64,000 nucleotides of DNA from Mesorhizobium sp. dw_380 (GTDB lineage Bacteria > Pseudomonadota > Alphaproteobacteria > Rhizobiales > Rhizobiaceae), in contig NZ_JAFFIW010000010.1 in NCBI RefSeq assembly GCF_018588885.1, positions 62,001 to 126,000 of the forward strand. Direction: 5' to 3'. The translations under genes and the position numbers were made by a program. The notes beneath the pieces are model-generated. The model had not been told where the DNA came from and did no database searches. It saw only the letters and a program-made list of their open reading frames with translations. How positions within the stretch are numbered: the first letter of the stretch is position 1; each line of letters begins with the position of its first letter. Positions 48,743 through 61,048 of the stretch are shown in pieces.

Positions 48743-49531
48743 TCAACCCCGCAGGGCAGCCATGGCCGCCGCGTGCAGCTCCGGCGTCGCCGCCGCCAGC
48801 ACATCTCCGCCCTTTTCGGCCGGCCCGCCCTCGAAGGTGGTGACGACACCGCCGGCCTTCTCGATGATCGGGATCAGCGCCACGATGTCGTAAGGCTTCA
48901 ATCCGGGATCGGCGACGATATCGACGCTTCCCGAGGCGATCATGGCGAAGGCATAGCAATCGGCACCGTAGCGGGCGAGCTGGATTTGCTTCTCGAACGC
49001 GTCATAGCGATTGCGCGCCTCACCCTTGAACAGCGCCGGCGTCGTGGTGAACAGCGTCGCCTCGTCGAGTTTCTTGGTCTTGCGGGTCGCCAGTTTTCGC
49101 GGGCCGCCCGGCCCCTCGTAATACGAGCCCGACGCGTTGGCATAGAACAGCTCGCCGGTGAAGGGCTGCGCCATCATGCCGGCGACCGCGTCACCGTCGA
49201 CCGTCAGCCCGACCAGCGTCCCCCAGACCGGGAGGCCGGAGATGAAGGCGCGCGTGCCGTCGATCGGGTCGATCACCCAGACATGCCTGCTGGAGATGTT
49301 TTCGCTGCCATGCTCCTCGCCAAGAATGCCATGGTCGGGATATTCGGCCGATATCAGCGCCCGGATGGCGCGCTCGGCCTCGCGATCGGCCTCGGTGACC
49401 GGATCGAAACTGCCCTTTTCCTTGTTGGCCACAGCACCCTGGCTACGGAAGCGCGGCAAGGTTTCCGCTGCTGCGGCTTGCGCGATGCGGCGCATGAAAT
49501 CGATGCTGATGTCCAATTGATTCTCCCGCAT
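48743..49531 (-). CDS. hisN: Histidinol-phosphatase HisN (inositol monophosphatase family)
   Basis: Mg-dependent phosphatase of 262 aa. Metal-site motifs of the IMPase fold are present: GEEHG (near residue 70), WVIDPIDGTRAFI (near 85) and GLKPYDIVALIPIIEKAGG (near 210). The sequence around RYGADCYAFAMIASG matches the HisN type that serves as histidinol-phosphate phosphatase in alphaproteobacteria, though inositol-1-phosphate or other substrates cannot be excluded. ATG 49531 is the most plausible start; the open frame upstream runs into a promoter-like AT-rich region. It converges with the HAB-mutase-like gene. Confidence 0.82.
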   Translation of the reverse strand: MRENQLDISIDFMRRIAQAAAAETLPRFRSQGAVANKEKGSFDPVTEADREAERAIRALISAEYPDHGILGEEHGSENISSRHVWVIDPIDGTRAFISGLPVWGTLVGLTVDGDAVAGMMAQPFTGELFYANASGSYYEGPGGPRKLATRKTKKLDEATLFTTTPALFKGEARNRYDAFEKQIQLARYGADCYAFAMIASGSVDIVADPGLKPYDIVALIPIIEKAGGVVTTFEGGPAEKGGDVLAAATPELHAAAMAALRG

Positions 49532-49685
49532 TGCAGAGTGCCCGACCGCGCTCTGCCGACACTTTCCCGTCAAAACAAGCCTGTTTATCGATTTATCCGC
49601 CACGCCCACTGTTGCCAGAATGTCACGCAAACGTCATCGAAACGATGTTTCCACATCACTCTGAATTAAAAAAGCCTGAACGTCG

Positions 49686-49714
49686 CTTGACATTTGTGCA
49701 CCGCACAATACCCT
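49686..49714 (+). promoter_or_regulatory. Promoter for the probable small RNA
   Basis: CTTGAC (49686-49691), a 17-nt spacer and TACCCT (49709-49714) fit the rhizobial housekeeping consensus CTTGAC-N17-CTATAT at the -35 box and the outer positions of the -10 box. Transcription would start near 49720. Confidence 0.6.
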
Positions 49715-49719
49715 CAATC

Positions 49720-49805
49720 TCGGACAGGTTCTCCTGTCCATGCCCTCCTTGGGCGTTTCCTCCCTAGACTTCGACCGTATCGTGCAAACGATGCGGTCTT
49801 TTTTT
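49720..49805 (+). ncRNA. Probable trans-acting small RNA with CU-rich anti-SD-like segment
   Basis: No open reading frame, but the stretch has all parts of a small RNA gene. After the promoter come hairpin 1 (GGACAG / CTGTCC, loop GTTCTC, 49722-49739) and hairpin 2 (GCCC / GGGC, loop TCCTT, 49742-49754). An unpaired TTTCCTCCCTAG follows, then a terminator. CCUCC-rich unpaired segments that pair with ribosome-binding sites are typical of alphaproteobacterial small RNAs such as the alpha-r14 and AbcR groups. I cannot place it in a family with certainty. Confidence 0.68.
49773..49805 (+). terminator. Intrinsic terminator of the small RNA
   Basis: An 11-bp stem with one mismatch (GACCGTATCGT / ACGATGCGGTC, GCAA loop) followed by seven T. 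No plus-strand protein gene ends nearby, which is the main reason to suspect a small RNA. Confidence 0.9.
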
Positions 49806-49829
49806 ACGTCGTGAATCTCGGGCGTGAAT

Positions 49830-50771
49830 CTATTCCGCGGCCAGCGGCAGGTCGACGAAGTGATGGTCGGGCATCGCCATCAGATCGGCCGAAAATCGCC
49901 TCAGATCGTCGGCCAGTGCGTCAAAGCCCGCGGTTTTCTCGAATGTCCGCTCATTCATATAGAGCCCGCGATTGACCTCGATCTGCAGCGCATGCAGATG
50001 GCGCGCCGGGCGGCCGTAATGTTCGGTGATGAAGCCGCCGGCATAGGGCTTGTTGTGGGCGACGGCATAGCCCATCGCCGTCAGCAGGCCGATCGCGGTC
50101 TCGGTCAGGGCCGCGGTGGCCGAAATGCCGAAACGGTCGCCGATGATGAAGTCCGGCCGCAGGCCGCTGTCGCCGACGCGGATGCTGGCCGGCATCGAGT
50201 GGCAGTCGATCAGCACGGCAAAGCCGAAGCGGGCATGGGTTCTGGTCAAAAGCCGCTTCAGCGTTTCGTGGTAAGGCTTGTAGACGGCCTCGATGCGGGC
50301 AACGGCTTCGGCCAGCGGCAAACGGCCGGAATAGATCTCGAGCCCCTCGCCGACCAGCTTGGGCACGGTGCCGAGCCCGCCAGCCACCCGTGCGGACCGG
50401 ATGTTGCAGAAGGACGGCACCGGCTCGGCGAACATTCGCGGGTCGAGTTCCCAAGGTTCCCGGTTGACGTCGAGATAGGCGCGCGGGAAATTCGCCGCCA
50501 GCATCGGCGCGCCCAGCGCCACGGCGCCGCCGAACAGCTCGTCGACGTAACAATCCTCCGAGCGGCGGATGGCATTGCGATCCAGCTTCGCCATGGCAAG
50601 GAAGCGTTCCGGATAGTAGCGGCCGCTATGCGGTGAGTTGAAGAGGAAGGGAACGCGCTGTTCGGCGCCCGATCGGATTTCGAAGGGTGGAACGACCGAA
50701 AAATCTTCGGCTGCCGTCTTCAATTTGAACGAACCCGAAAACACCAATGCATCATCATGCGAAACTGCCAC
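49830..50771 (-). CDS. N-formylglutamate amidohydrolase-like protein
   Basis: A 313-aa enzyme of the FGase (HutG2/DUF) family, which hydrolyses N-formylglutamate to glutamate and formate in some histidine degradation routes. Conserved segments: LFNSPHSGRYYP (His of the metal site), DCYVDELF, PRAYLDVNREPWELDPRMF, LIDCHSMPA and FGGFITEHYG-like AGGFITEHYGRP. No hut genes are adjacent, so the substrate is not certain. The start is the GTG at 50771, as no ATG is available near the N-terminus; the ribosome-binding site is weak. It is divergent from cpdR. Confidence 0.83.
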   Translation of the reverse strand: MAVSHDDALVFSGSFKLKTAAEDFSVVPPFEIRSGAEQRVPFLFNSPHSGRYYPERFLAMAKLDRNAIRRSEDCYVDELFGGAVALGAPMLAANFPRAYLDVNREPWELDPRMFAEPVPSFCNIRSARVAGGLGTVPKLVGEGLEIYSGRLPLAEAVARIEAVYKPYHETLKRLLTRTHARFGFAVLIDCHSMPASIRVGDSGLRPDFIIGDRFGISATAALTETAIGLLTAMGYAVAHNKPYAGGFITEHYGRPARHLHALQIEVNRGLYMNERTFEKTAGFDALADDLRRFSADLMAMPDHHFVDLPLAAE

Positions 50772-50934
50772 CTTGCTGGCCGCATGTCCAGCATTTCAGC
50801 GGCGGTGCCATCCGGCAAATATGGGGTGATCCCCGTCCTCGTTCACTTGATGTTTACCCTCACCTCCTCATATACAGGATGGTTAACGGGCTGCCCGGAC
50901 GGCAGTCTCGGGCGGGCGATTCGGACGGGATATC

Positions 50935-51297
50935 ATGGCACGCATTCTTCTGGCGGAAGACGACGACGATATGCGTCGGTTCCTCGTCAAGGCGCTGGAG
51001 CGCGCCGGTTACCAGGTCAGCGATTTCGACAACGGCGCCAGCGCCTATGAGCGGCTGCGCGAGGAACCATTCTCGCTGCTGTTGACCGACATCGTCATGC
51101 CCGAAATGGACGGCATCGAGCTGGCACGCCGCGCCACCGAGATCGATCCCGACCTCAAGGTGATGTTCATTACCGGTTTCGCCGCCGTCGCGCTGAATCC
51201 GGATTCCAAGGCGCCGAAAGACGCCAAGGTGCTGTCGAAGCCGTTCCATCTGCGCGATCTCGTCAACGAGGTCGAGAAGATGCTGCAGGCGGCCTGA
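50935..51297 (+). CDS. cpdR: Single-domain response regulator CpdR
   Basis: A 120-aa receiver protein without an output domain. Acidic residues in LLAEDDDDMRRF, phospho-acceptor Asp52 in LLLTDIVMPEMDG and the conserved Lys in LSKPFHL are all present. The sequence, starting MARILLAEDDDD, matches CpdR, which in Caulobacter and Sinorhizobium is controlled by the CckA-ChpT phosphorelay and, when unphosphorylated, primes ClpXP for cell-cycle proteolysis. ATG 50935 has a GGGA site. Rhizobial CpdR1 affects cell-cycle progression and bacteroid formation. Confidence 0.9.
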   Translation: MARILLAEDDDDMRRFLVKALERAGYQVSDFDNGASAYERLREEPFSLLLTDIVMPEMDGIELARRATEIDPDLKVMFITGFAAVALNPDSKAPKDAKVLSKPFHLRDLVNEVEKMLQAA

Positions 51298-51403
51298 GCC
51301 GCCTTTCCGTAGAGGTATCGCCGCTGCGGCGAGACGGCACCTTCTTTCCTATTTCCTGCTATTGACGCGCTGGATCAAAAATGGTGTATGCGCGGCTTCG
51401 GAT

Positions 51404-51478
51404 GGGCGTGTAGCTCAGCGGGAGAGCACTGCATTGACATTGCAGGGGTCACAGGTTCAATCCCTGTCACGCCCACCA
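51404..51478 (+). tRNA. tRNA-Val (anticodon GAC)
   Basis: Full cloverleaf: acceptor GGGCGTG / CACGCCC, D arm AGCTCAGCGGGAGAGC, anticodon stem CTGCA / TGCAG with loop TTGACAT (anticodon GAC), T arm with GGTTCAATCC, discriminator A and encoded CCA. It reads GUC/GUU valine codons. Confidence 0.97.
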
Positions 51479-51664
51479 TCCTTTCAAAGAAATACCGATA
51501 GCCGTTTGGCATAAGAACTGGGCGTTTTACCGACAGATCGGACGCGCCGGCCGCTTAACGCGATATCACGCCTTCATCTATTCGGCCGATGCGCTGCATC
51601 GAAGAGGGCGCCATATTGAAACCGATCCTCTTGGATCGCTGGACTTCCCAAAAGCCTGTCCAGT
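51479..51664 (+). other. Unassigned stretch between tRNA-Val and terminator
   Basis: About 190 bp lacking a coding frame, closed by a strong terminator at 51665. It is either a long tRNA 3' trailer or a separate small RNA; no clear promoter was found inside. Confidence 0.4.
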
Positions 51665-51699
51665 AAAGCCCCGCCTGACTCCCGGTCGGCGGGGCTTTT
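51665..51699 (+). terminator. Intrinsic terminator downstream of tRNA-Val
   Basis: An 11-bp stem (AAAGCCCCGCC / GGCGGGGCTTT, 12-nt loop) with TTTT on the plus strand and AAA at the other side, so it could work in both directions. Confidence 0.88.
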
Positions 51700-51716
51700 C
51701 CGTGCGTTCGATTCGC

Positions 51717-51820
51717 TAGAGCGGTTCATCGTTTCACGGAAATGCCGAACCGCTCTAACTCTTTGTTTTGACGCAATCCCGGACGGAAAACCGCTTCACA
51801 CTTTTCCTGGAATTGCTTTA
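51717..51820. repeat. Composite palindromic repeat downstream of the 73-aa gene
   Basis: Two joined elements. The first is an inverted repeat TAGAGCGGTTC / GAACCGCTCTA (51717-51757). The second (51771-51820) runs ACGCAATCCCGGACGG to CCTGGAATTGCTTTA and, read on the minus strand, starts TAAAGCAATTCCAGGAAAAG, matching the element after hemH. Its end supplies the TAA stop of the leftward 73-aa gene. Confidence 0.83.
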
Positions 51821-52039
51821 GAACGAGCGGCCGTAACCACGCGGTCTGGCCTTCGGTCCTGGCGAGCTTTCCGCCGGGTTTGCGGCCAATTTGGCGAATC
51901 GCCGATCTCTTAGCCGCAGGAACGTCTCTTTTGCCAGCAGCTCATCGTGCTCGCCATCGCCTGCGGCCATTCGGCCACACGTCGCAGCAATCACATAGTC
52001 GGCTTTGTTGGTTCGATAGTCTTCTTTTTGCACAGACAT
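51818..52039 (-). CDS. Small hypothetical protein (73 aa)
   Basis: I do not recognise this protein. From ATG 52039 it reads MSVQKEDYRTNKADYVIAAT at the start, then an acidic middle (GDGEHDELLAKETF) and a basic, Gly/Pro-rich tail (KARPRGYGRSF). No signal peptide or membrane segment. A strong GGGAGGAA site six bases from the ATG supports translation; the frame 27 codons upstream lacks one. The stop codon is provided by the edge of a palindromic repeat, so the original C-terminus may have been different. Confidence 0.6.
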   Translation of the reverse strand: MSVQKEDYRTNKADYVIAATCGRMAAGDGEHDELLAKETFLRLRDRRFAKLAANPAESSPGPKARPRGYGRSF

Positions 52040-52236
52040 CGTTTCCTCCCGGTCTGCGGCCTTTCCCTCCTTTTGGCCTGCGGAGGAATTAACTGCCGGT
52101 GCGTTGCGCGAGTCTACCAATTGGGGATTGCATTAAAACGATACGCGCCACGTCCGGGCGGCCCACGGAGTGGCTCTGGGCGCCGAGACCATAATCGCCC
52201 CATGCGGGGAGATACTTCTGGTCAATTCCGCTCGGC

Positions 52237-53391
52237 TCAGACGCCCGCGACGGCGCACAGGCTCTTCATCCTGGATACGGCTAGGTCAGGATCGGCCAGC
52301 AGGCCTGCCTGATCGGCAAGGCGGAAGATGTCGGCATAGTGGCGGATGCCGCGCGCCGACTGCATGCCGCCGACCATCGCGAAATGGTCCTGGTGGCCGT
52401 TCAGCCAGGCCATGAAGACGATGCCGGCCTTGTAGTATTCCGTCGGCGCCTCGAAGATCTTGCGCGACAGCGGCACCGTCGGCGCCATCAGCGCGTCGTA
52501 GCCAGCCTGGTCGTCCTCGGCGAGCTTCGCCAGCGCGGCGTTGGCGACCGGCGCGATGGCGTCGAAAATGCCGAGCAGCGCATGCGAATGCCCACGGCCG
52601 TCTCCGGCGATCAACTCGGGATAATTGAAGTCGTCGCCGGTGAACATCACCACGCCATCCGGCAGCCGATTGCGGAGCGCGACCTCCTTGCCGGCATCGA
52701 GCAGCGATATCTTTATGCCTTCGACCTTGCTTGCGTGGCGTTCGATGATGGCAACCACCGTGTCGAGCGCGGTTTCGAAATCGCCGCTGCCCCAATAGCC
52801 CCTCAAGGCCGGGTCGAACATGTCACCCAGCCAGTGCAGGATGACCTTGCCGGAGGCCTGGCCCAGAATGCGGTCATAGACGGCGGCGTAGTCGTCTGGC
52901 CCCTTCGCTACCGCAGCCAGTGCACGGCTGGCCATCATGATTGCCTTGCCGCCCTCGCCTTCGATGAAAGCGAACTGCTCCTCATAAGCGGCAATCACGT
53001 CGTGCAGTGTCCTGGCCGATGCCGGCGCCAGATGGTCGGTTCCCGCACCGGAGGCAAGGTCGGCGCCTTCGATGGTCCGCGCCTCGGCGATCGAGTGGCG
53101 GATCAATTCCTGCGCATTCGTCCAGTCGAAGCCCATGCCGCGCTGCGAGGTGTCCATCGCCTCGGCGATGCGGAAGCCGAGCCGCCACAGATGATGGCGG
53201 AATGCCATCGTCCTGTCCCAGTCGACTACGGGCCGCGACCACGGATCGGTCATTTTGAGGGGATCGGCAACCACATGCGCCGCGGCATAGGCGACGCGCG
53301 AAAATCGCGCGCCGATCACCGGCTGCACCGGCTGGCCGACAAGCGCGTAGCTTGTGCTGCGGCCACCCTCTCCAGGCAAGGCAATACCCAT
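52237..53391 (-). CDS. DUF993 protein, class I aldolase (DHDPS) superfamily
   Basis: A 384-aa protein of the DUF993 family, annotated elsewhere only as dihydrodipicolinate-synthase-like. The segment VEGIKISLLD places Lys227 where DHDPS/N-acetylneuraminate lyase enzymes have their Schiff-base lysine (GIK motif), so a pyruvate-type or other class I aldol reaction is plausible. It is longer than DHDPS (about 290 aa), with an extra N-terminal part (PWSRPVVDWDRTMAFRHHLW). GGGAGAG precedes ATG 53391. It is divergent from the LacI-led catabolic operon and has a matching operator about 30 bp upstream of its start, so it is probably part of the same regulon. Confidence 0.82.
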   Translation of the reverse strand: MGIALPGEGGRSTSYALVGQPVQPVIGARFSRVAYAAAHVVADPLKMTDPWSRPVVDWDRTMAFRHHLWRLGFRIAEAMDTSQRGMGFDWTNAQELIRHSIAEARTIEGADLASGAGTDHLAPASARTLHDVIAAYEEQFAFIEGEGGKAIMMASRALAAVAKGPDDYAAVYDRILGQASGKVILHWLGDMFDPALRGYWGSGDFETALDTVVAIIERHASKVEGIKISLLDAGKEVALRNRLPDGVVMFTGDDFNYPELIAGDGRGHSHALLGIFDAIAPVANAALAKLAEDDQAGYDALMAPTVPLSRKIFEAPTEYYKAGIVFMAWLNGHQDHFAMVGGMQSARGIRHYADIFRLADQAGLLADPDLAVSRMKSLCAVAGV

Positions 53392-53420
53392 CGGTCTCTC
53401 CCTCTGCCACGCCTAGTAAA

Positions 53421-53432
53421 TGGAACGTTCCA
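53421..53432. promoter_or_regulatory. LacI-type operator, DUF993 side
   Basis: Perfect 12-bp palindrome TGGAACGTTCCA with a central CG, followed by ATAAA. The same sequence recurs at 53584-53595. Sites of this form are typical of LacI-family repressors, one of which is encoded alongside. Confidence 0.75.
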
Positions 53433-53583
53433 ATAAATCAAGAACCTTTAAGATTCGAGGCTCCGCGCCAGGGATTGCTGCAATGCAACACAACTTCCCT
53501 TCGTAGGCGGCACTTGCAGCCTCCCAATTATCGATATTCTGGAATCAAAAAATTGCCGATTGACTCCTGGTTGGAGCAATGAT

Positions 53584-53595
53584 TAGAACGTTCCA
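53584..53595. promoter_or_regulatory. LacI-type operator, lacI-operon side
   Basis: TAGAACGTTCCA, followed by ATAAA: one base from the perfect palindrome at 53421-53432 and in the same orientation. It lies 35 bp before the lacI start. The centres of the two sites are 163 bp apart. Confidence 0.73.
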
Positions 53596-53629
53596 ATAAA
53601 CTTTGATCAAAACGGGAGGAGATATCTGG

Positions 53630-57285
<3,656 letters not shown>

Positions 57286-57293
<8 letters not shown>

Positions 57294-58062
57294 GCGTCTC
57301 GTCACATTCGACCAGGATGGCGCCATCGGCATCGTCACCTTGCGCCGCCCGGAAAAATTCAATGCGCTCGACATCCCGATGCTGAAGGCGCTGGAAACAG
57401 CGCTCGATGAAGCGGAGGCGGCCGAAGGCGTGCGCGTCGTGCTGATCCGCGGCGAAGGCAAGGGCTTTTGCGCCGGCGGCGACGTCGAGGCCTGGGGCCC
57501 GATGAATGCCGCAGATTTCCAGGTGCAATGGGTGCGCTACGGCCACCGTGTCTTCGACCGGCTGGCGCGGCTGCGGCAACCGACGATCGCGGTGCTGTCC
57601 GGCCACGCGCTTGGCGGCGGGCTGGAGCTGGCGGTCGCCTGCGATTTCCGGGTCGCGGAAACACACGTCAAGCTCGGCTTTCCTGAAACCTCGATCGGCG
57701 TCGTCCCCGGCTGGTCCGGCACGCAACGCGCGGTGCGCCGCTTCGGCGCGCAGACCGTACGGCGCATGGCACTGGGCGGTGAGATGCTTCTCGCGCCCGA
57801 TGCGCTGGCCCTGGGCGTGGTCGACAGGGTTGCTGAAACCGGCAACGGCCTGGCGGAAGCCAGAGGCTGGGCCGAGAAGATCGCGGAGCGCGGCCCGTTG
57901 GCAACAGAGGCCGTCAAGCTGATGATCGCGGTTGCCGAAGGCGAGGAAAGCGCGGCCGCGACCGAAGCGCTGGCCAGCGGCTTCATCGCGCTCACCGGCG
58001 ACCTCAAGGCTGGCGTGAGCGCTTTCAAGACCAAGCAGAAGCCGGCATTTTCAAGATCATAG
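57286..58062 (+). CDS. Enoyl-CoA hydratase/isomerase (crotonase) family protein
   Basis: A 258-aa crotonase. The oxyanion-hole segments are CAGGDVEAWG (near 62) and GHALGGGLELAVACD (near 106). Both hydratase glutamates are conserved, in GGLELA and GFPETSIG, so a hydration/dehydration activity is plausible. ATG 57286 has GGAGG five bases upstream and overlaps the CoA-transferase gene by 8 nt. It is part of the catabolic operon, acting presumably on the CoA ester made by the preceding enzyme. Confidence 0.92.
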
Positions 58063-58076
58063 AGAAAAGTGAGCCG

Positions 58077-59588
58077 ATGAACGCGCCTCTCAACATCGCC
58101 ATGCCCGCCGAGGCATCCGCCGCGCCGAAAACCTATCGGCTGCTGATCGACGGCAAGCATGTCGACGCCCGCGACGGCCGCACGCTAGAGCGCAGCAGCC
58201 CGGGCCACGGCTTCACCGTTTCGCGCTATGCGCAGGCCGGCGAGGCCGAAGTGGAAGCCGCGGTGCAGGCCGCGCACCGGGCGTTCGAGACCGGCCCCTG
58301 GCCGCGCATGAAAGCGGCCGAGCGCGCCGCGATCCTGCTCAAGGCGGCTGACCTGATCGAGGCGCGGCTTGAAGACATCGCCCGGCTCGATGCGCTCGAA
58401 TCCGGCAAGCCCATCGCCCAGGCCCGCGGCGAGATCGGCGGCGCGGTCGATATCTGGCGCTATGCCGCTTCGCTCGCCCGCACGCTGCATGGCGAGAGCT
58501 ACGCCAATCTGGGCGACGCCATGCTGGGCGTCGTGCTGCGTGAGCCGATCGGCGTCGTCTCGATCATCACGCCATGGAATTTCCCGTTCCTGATCGTCAG
58601 CCAGAAGCTGCCTTTCGCCCTCGCGGCCGGCTGCACGGCCGTGGTCAAGCCGAGCGAGATGACATCGGCCTCGACCTTCGTGCTCGGCGATATCCTGATC
58701 GAGGCCGGCCTGCCTGCCGGCGTCGTCAACATCCTCGCCGGTCTTGGCGCCGATGTCGGCGCGCCGATGGTCAGTCATCCCCTGGTCGAGATGGTATCCT
58801 TCACCGGCTCTACCCGCGTCGGCAAGATGACCATGGCGGCGGCCTCGAATTCGCTCAAAAAGGTCTCGATGGAACTCGGCGGCAAGAACGGCCAGATCGT
58901 CTTCCCCGATGCCGACCTTGAAGCGGCCGCCGATGCGGCCGTGTTCGGCGGCTTCTTCAATGCCGGCGAATGCTGCAATGCCGGCAGCCGGCTGATCGTG
59001 CACGAGGCGATCGCCGACGATTTTCTCAGCGCCGTCAAGGCGCTCGCCGCCAGGGTGACTGTCGGCGATCCCCTCGATGACAGCACCAGGATCGGTGCGA
59101 TGATTTCCTCGGACCACCTCGCCAAAGTGGCCGGTTACGTCGCGGCTGCGGCAAACGAAGGCAGCAGCCTTTACAGTGGCGGCGGGCAGCTGGCCTCGAA
59201 TGCCGGCCAATATCTCGACCCCACGATCATTCGCGGCGTCACCGAGGACATGGCTATCGCGCGTGAGGAAGTCTTCGGCCCGGTGCTCTCCGTGCTGACT
59301 TTTGAATCGATTGAAAAGGCGTTGCACATCGCCAACAACACGCCCTATGGTCTGTCGGCAGGCGTGTGGAGCGCCAACATCGACACCTGCATGTCGGTGG
59401 CGCGTGGAGTGCGTTCGGGGACGGTTTGGGTGAACACATTCATGGAAGGTTATCCCGAGCTGCCTTTCGGAGGCTATAAGCAGTCCGGCCTTGGACGCGA
59501 ACTCGGCAAACGCGCTGTCGAGGATTATACCGAGGAAAAAACAATCCAGTTTCATCGCGGCCAGCGCACCGGGTGGTGGGTCGGCTGA
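58077..59588 (+). CDS. Aldehyde dehydrogenase
   Basis: NAD(P)-dependent aldehyde dehydrogenase of 503 aa. The general base is Glu266 in MELGGKN and the catalytic thiol Cys300 in [13 protein letters not shown]. The cofactor-binding segment FTGSTRVGK is near 242, and TPWNFPF near 165. It starts 14 nt after the crotonase gene. In context it may oxidise an aldehyde released by aldol cleavage. A hairpin (CCGGTGG / CCACCGG) lies between its stop and the ABC binding-protein gene. Confidence 0.94.
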   Translation: MNAPLNIAMPAEASAAPKTYRLLIDGKHVDARDGRTLERSSPGHGFTVSRYAQAGEAEVEAAVQAAHRAFETGPWPRMKAAERAAILLKAADLIEARLEDIARLDALESGKPIAQARGEIGGAVDIWRYAASLARTLHGESYANLGDAMLGVVLREPIGVVSIITPWNFPFLIVSQKLPFALAAGCTAVVKPSEMTSASTFVLGDILIEAGLPAGVVNILAGLGADVGAPMVSHPLVEMVSFTGSTRVGKMTMAAASNSLKKVSMELGGKNGQIVFPDADLEAAADAAVFGGFFNAGECCNAGSRLIVHEAIADDFLSAVKALAARVTVGDPLDDSTRIGAMISSDHLAKVAGYVAAAANEGSSLYSGGGQLASNAGQYLDPTIIRGVTEDMAIAREEVFGPVLSVLTFESIEKALHIANNTPYGLSAGVWSANIDTCMSVARGVRSGTVWVNTFMEGYPELPFGGYKQSGLGRELGKRAVEDYTEEKTIQFHRGQRTGWWVG

Positions 59589-59600
59589 GTTGGGAAGAAC

Positions 59601-59618
59601 CCGGTGGGCTTCCACCGG
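59601..59618 (+). other. Intercistronic hairpin before the ABC binding-protein gene
   Basis: A 7-bp stem (CCGGTGG / CCACCGG, GCTT loop) with no T run. It may protect or punctuate the transcript between the enzyme genes and the transporter genes. Confidence 0.5.
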
Positions 59619-59646
59619 TCGTGAAATGCAACAAGGGAGGAAGTAC

Positions 59647-60900
59647 ATGTTGCGCAAACTGCTTATCGGAACGGCTCTCGCAACGAGCTTTGTTTTTTCG
59701 GCGCACGCCGCCGACGTCAAGGAAGTGCAGATGCTGCATTGGTGGACGTCGGGCGGCGAAGCGGCTGCCCTCAACGTCCTCAAGGGCGATCTGGCCAAGG
59801 AAGGCTATGCCTGGAAGGACGTGCCGGTGGCCGGCGGTGGCGGCGACGCCGCCATGACCGCGCTGAAGGCGATGGTCGCCGCCGGCAACTATCCGACCGC
59901 CTCGCAGATGCTCGGCTACACCGTGCTCGACTATGCGGCCGCCGGCGTCATGGGCGACCTGACCGAGACGGCGAAGAAGGAAGGCTGGGACAAGTCGGTT
60001 CCGGCGGCACTGCAGAAGTTCTCGGTCTATGAAGGCAAGTGGGTCGCGGCTCCGGTCAACGTCCACTCGGTCAACTGGCTGTGGATCAACAAGGCCGTCA
60101 TGGACAAGATCGGGGGCACCGAGCCGAAGACCTTCGACGACTTCGTGGCATTGCTCGACAAGGCCAAGGCCGCGGGCGTGATCCCGCTGGCACTGGGCGG
60201 TCAGAACTGGCAGGAAGCCACCATGTTCGACTCGGTCGTGCTGTCGACCGGCGGACCTGAGTTCTACAAGAAGGCCTTCAACGACCTCGACGACGCTTCG
60301 CTCAAGTCCGACACGATGAAGAAGTCGTTCGACAACCTGGCCAAGCTCGTCACCTATGTCGACCCGAACTTCTCGGGCCGCGACTGGAACCTTGCCACCG
60401 CCATGGTCATCAAGGGCGATGCCCTGGTGCAGGTCATGGGCGACTGGGCCAAGGGTGAATTCCACGCCGCCAAAAAGACCCCGGGCACGGACTTCCTCTG
60501 CTACCGCTTCCCGGGCACCGACGGCTCGGTGATCTACAACTCCGACATGTTCGGCATGTTCAACGTTCCGGAGGACCGCAAGGCCGCCCAGGTAGCCCTT
60601 GCCACTGCCACCCTGTCGAAGAGCTTCCAGTCGGCCTTCAACGTCGTCAAGGGCTCGGTTCCGGCCCGTACCGACGTTCCGGATACCGACTTCGACGCTT
60701 GCGGCAAGAAGGGCATCGCCGACCTGAAGAAGGCCAACGAAGGCGGCACGCTGTTCGGCTCGCTGGCCCAGGGCTACGGCGCGCCTCCGGCGGTCGCCAA
60801 TGCCTACAAGGACGTCGTCTCCAAATTCGTCCATGGTCAGATCAAGACCTCGGACGAGGCCGTGACCGAACTGGTCAAGGCGATCGACGACGCCAAGTAA
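59647..60900 (+). CDS. ABC transporter sugar-binding protein (family 1)
   Basis: Periplasmic solute-binding protein of 417 aa. The signal peptide is about 1-22 ([17 protein letters not shown], cleaved before ADVKE). The mature part has [12 protein letters not shown], typical of the glucose/mannose GtsA-like group in cluster B, and Trp-rich positions likely to stack on a sugar ([14 protein letters not shown]). GGAGG supports ATG 59647. It feeds the two permeases and the ATPase that follow. A UUCG-capped hairpin after the stop is consistent with higher expression than the permeases. Confidence 0.92.
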   Translation: MLRKLLIGTALATSFVFSAHAADVKEVQMLHWWTSGGEAAALNVLKGDLAKEGYAWKDVPVAGGGGDAAMTALKAMVAAGNYPTASQMLGYTVLDYAAAGVMGDLTETAKKEGWDKSVPAALQKFSVYEGKWVAAPVNVHSVNWLWINKAVMDKIGGTEPKTFDDFVALLDKAKAAGVIPLALGGQNWQEATMFDSVVLSTGGPEFYKKAFNDLDDASLKSDTMKKSFDNLAKLVTYVDPNFSGRDWNLATAMVIKGDALVQVMGDWAKGEFHAAKKTPGTDFLCYRFPGTDGSVIYNSDMFGMFNVPEDRKAAQVALATATLSKSFQSAFNVVKGSVPARTDVPDTDFDACGKKGIADLKKANEGGTLFGSLAQGYGAPPAVANAYKDVVSKFVHGQIKTSDEAVTELVKAIDDAK

Positions 60901-60917
60901 GCGCCACGCATGAAGAT

Positions 60918-60943
60918 ACCTTCCCCGCTTCGGCGGGGAAGGT
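60918..60943 (+). other. UUCG-capped hairpin after the binding-protein gene
   Basis: A perfect 11-bp stem (ACCTTCCCCGC / GCGGGGAAGGT) closed by the stable TTCG tetraloop, without a T run. Such structures usually stabilise the upstream message and reduce read-through in binding-protein operons. Confidence 0.75.
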
Positions 60944-61048
60944 TCCATCTCGCAATTGGCCGGCCTTGCGTCGACCATGGACCCGTAAGCACGGGGCCGT
61001 CTTGCCGCGAAGCGGTCGAAGACGGACGGCCCGAAACGGGAGGAGCTG

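Noticed and set aside
51404..51478. tRNA-Val as an integration site of a genomic island
   Set aside because: No integrase and no second copy of the tRNA 3' end were found in the window.
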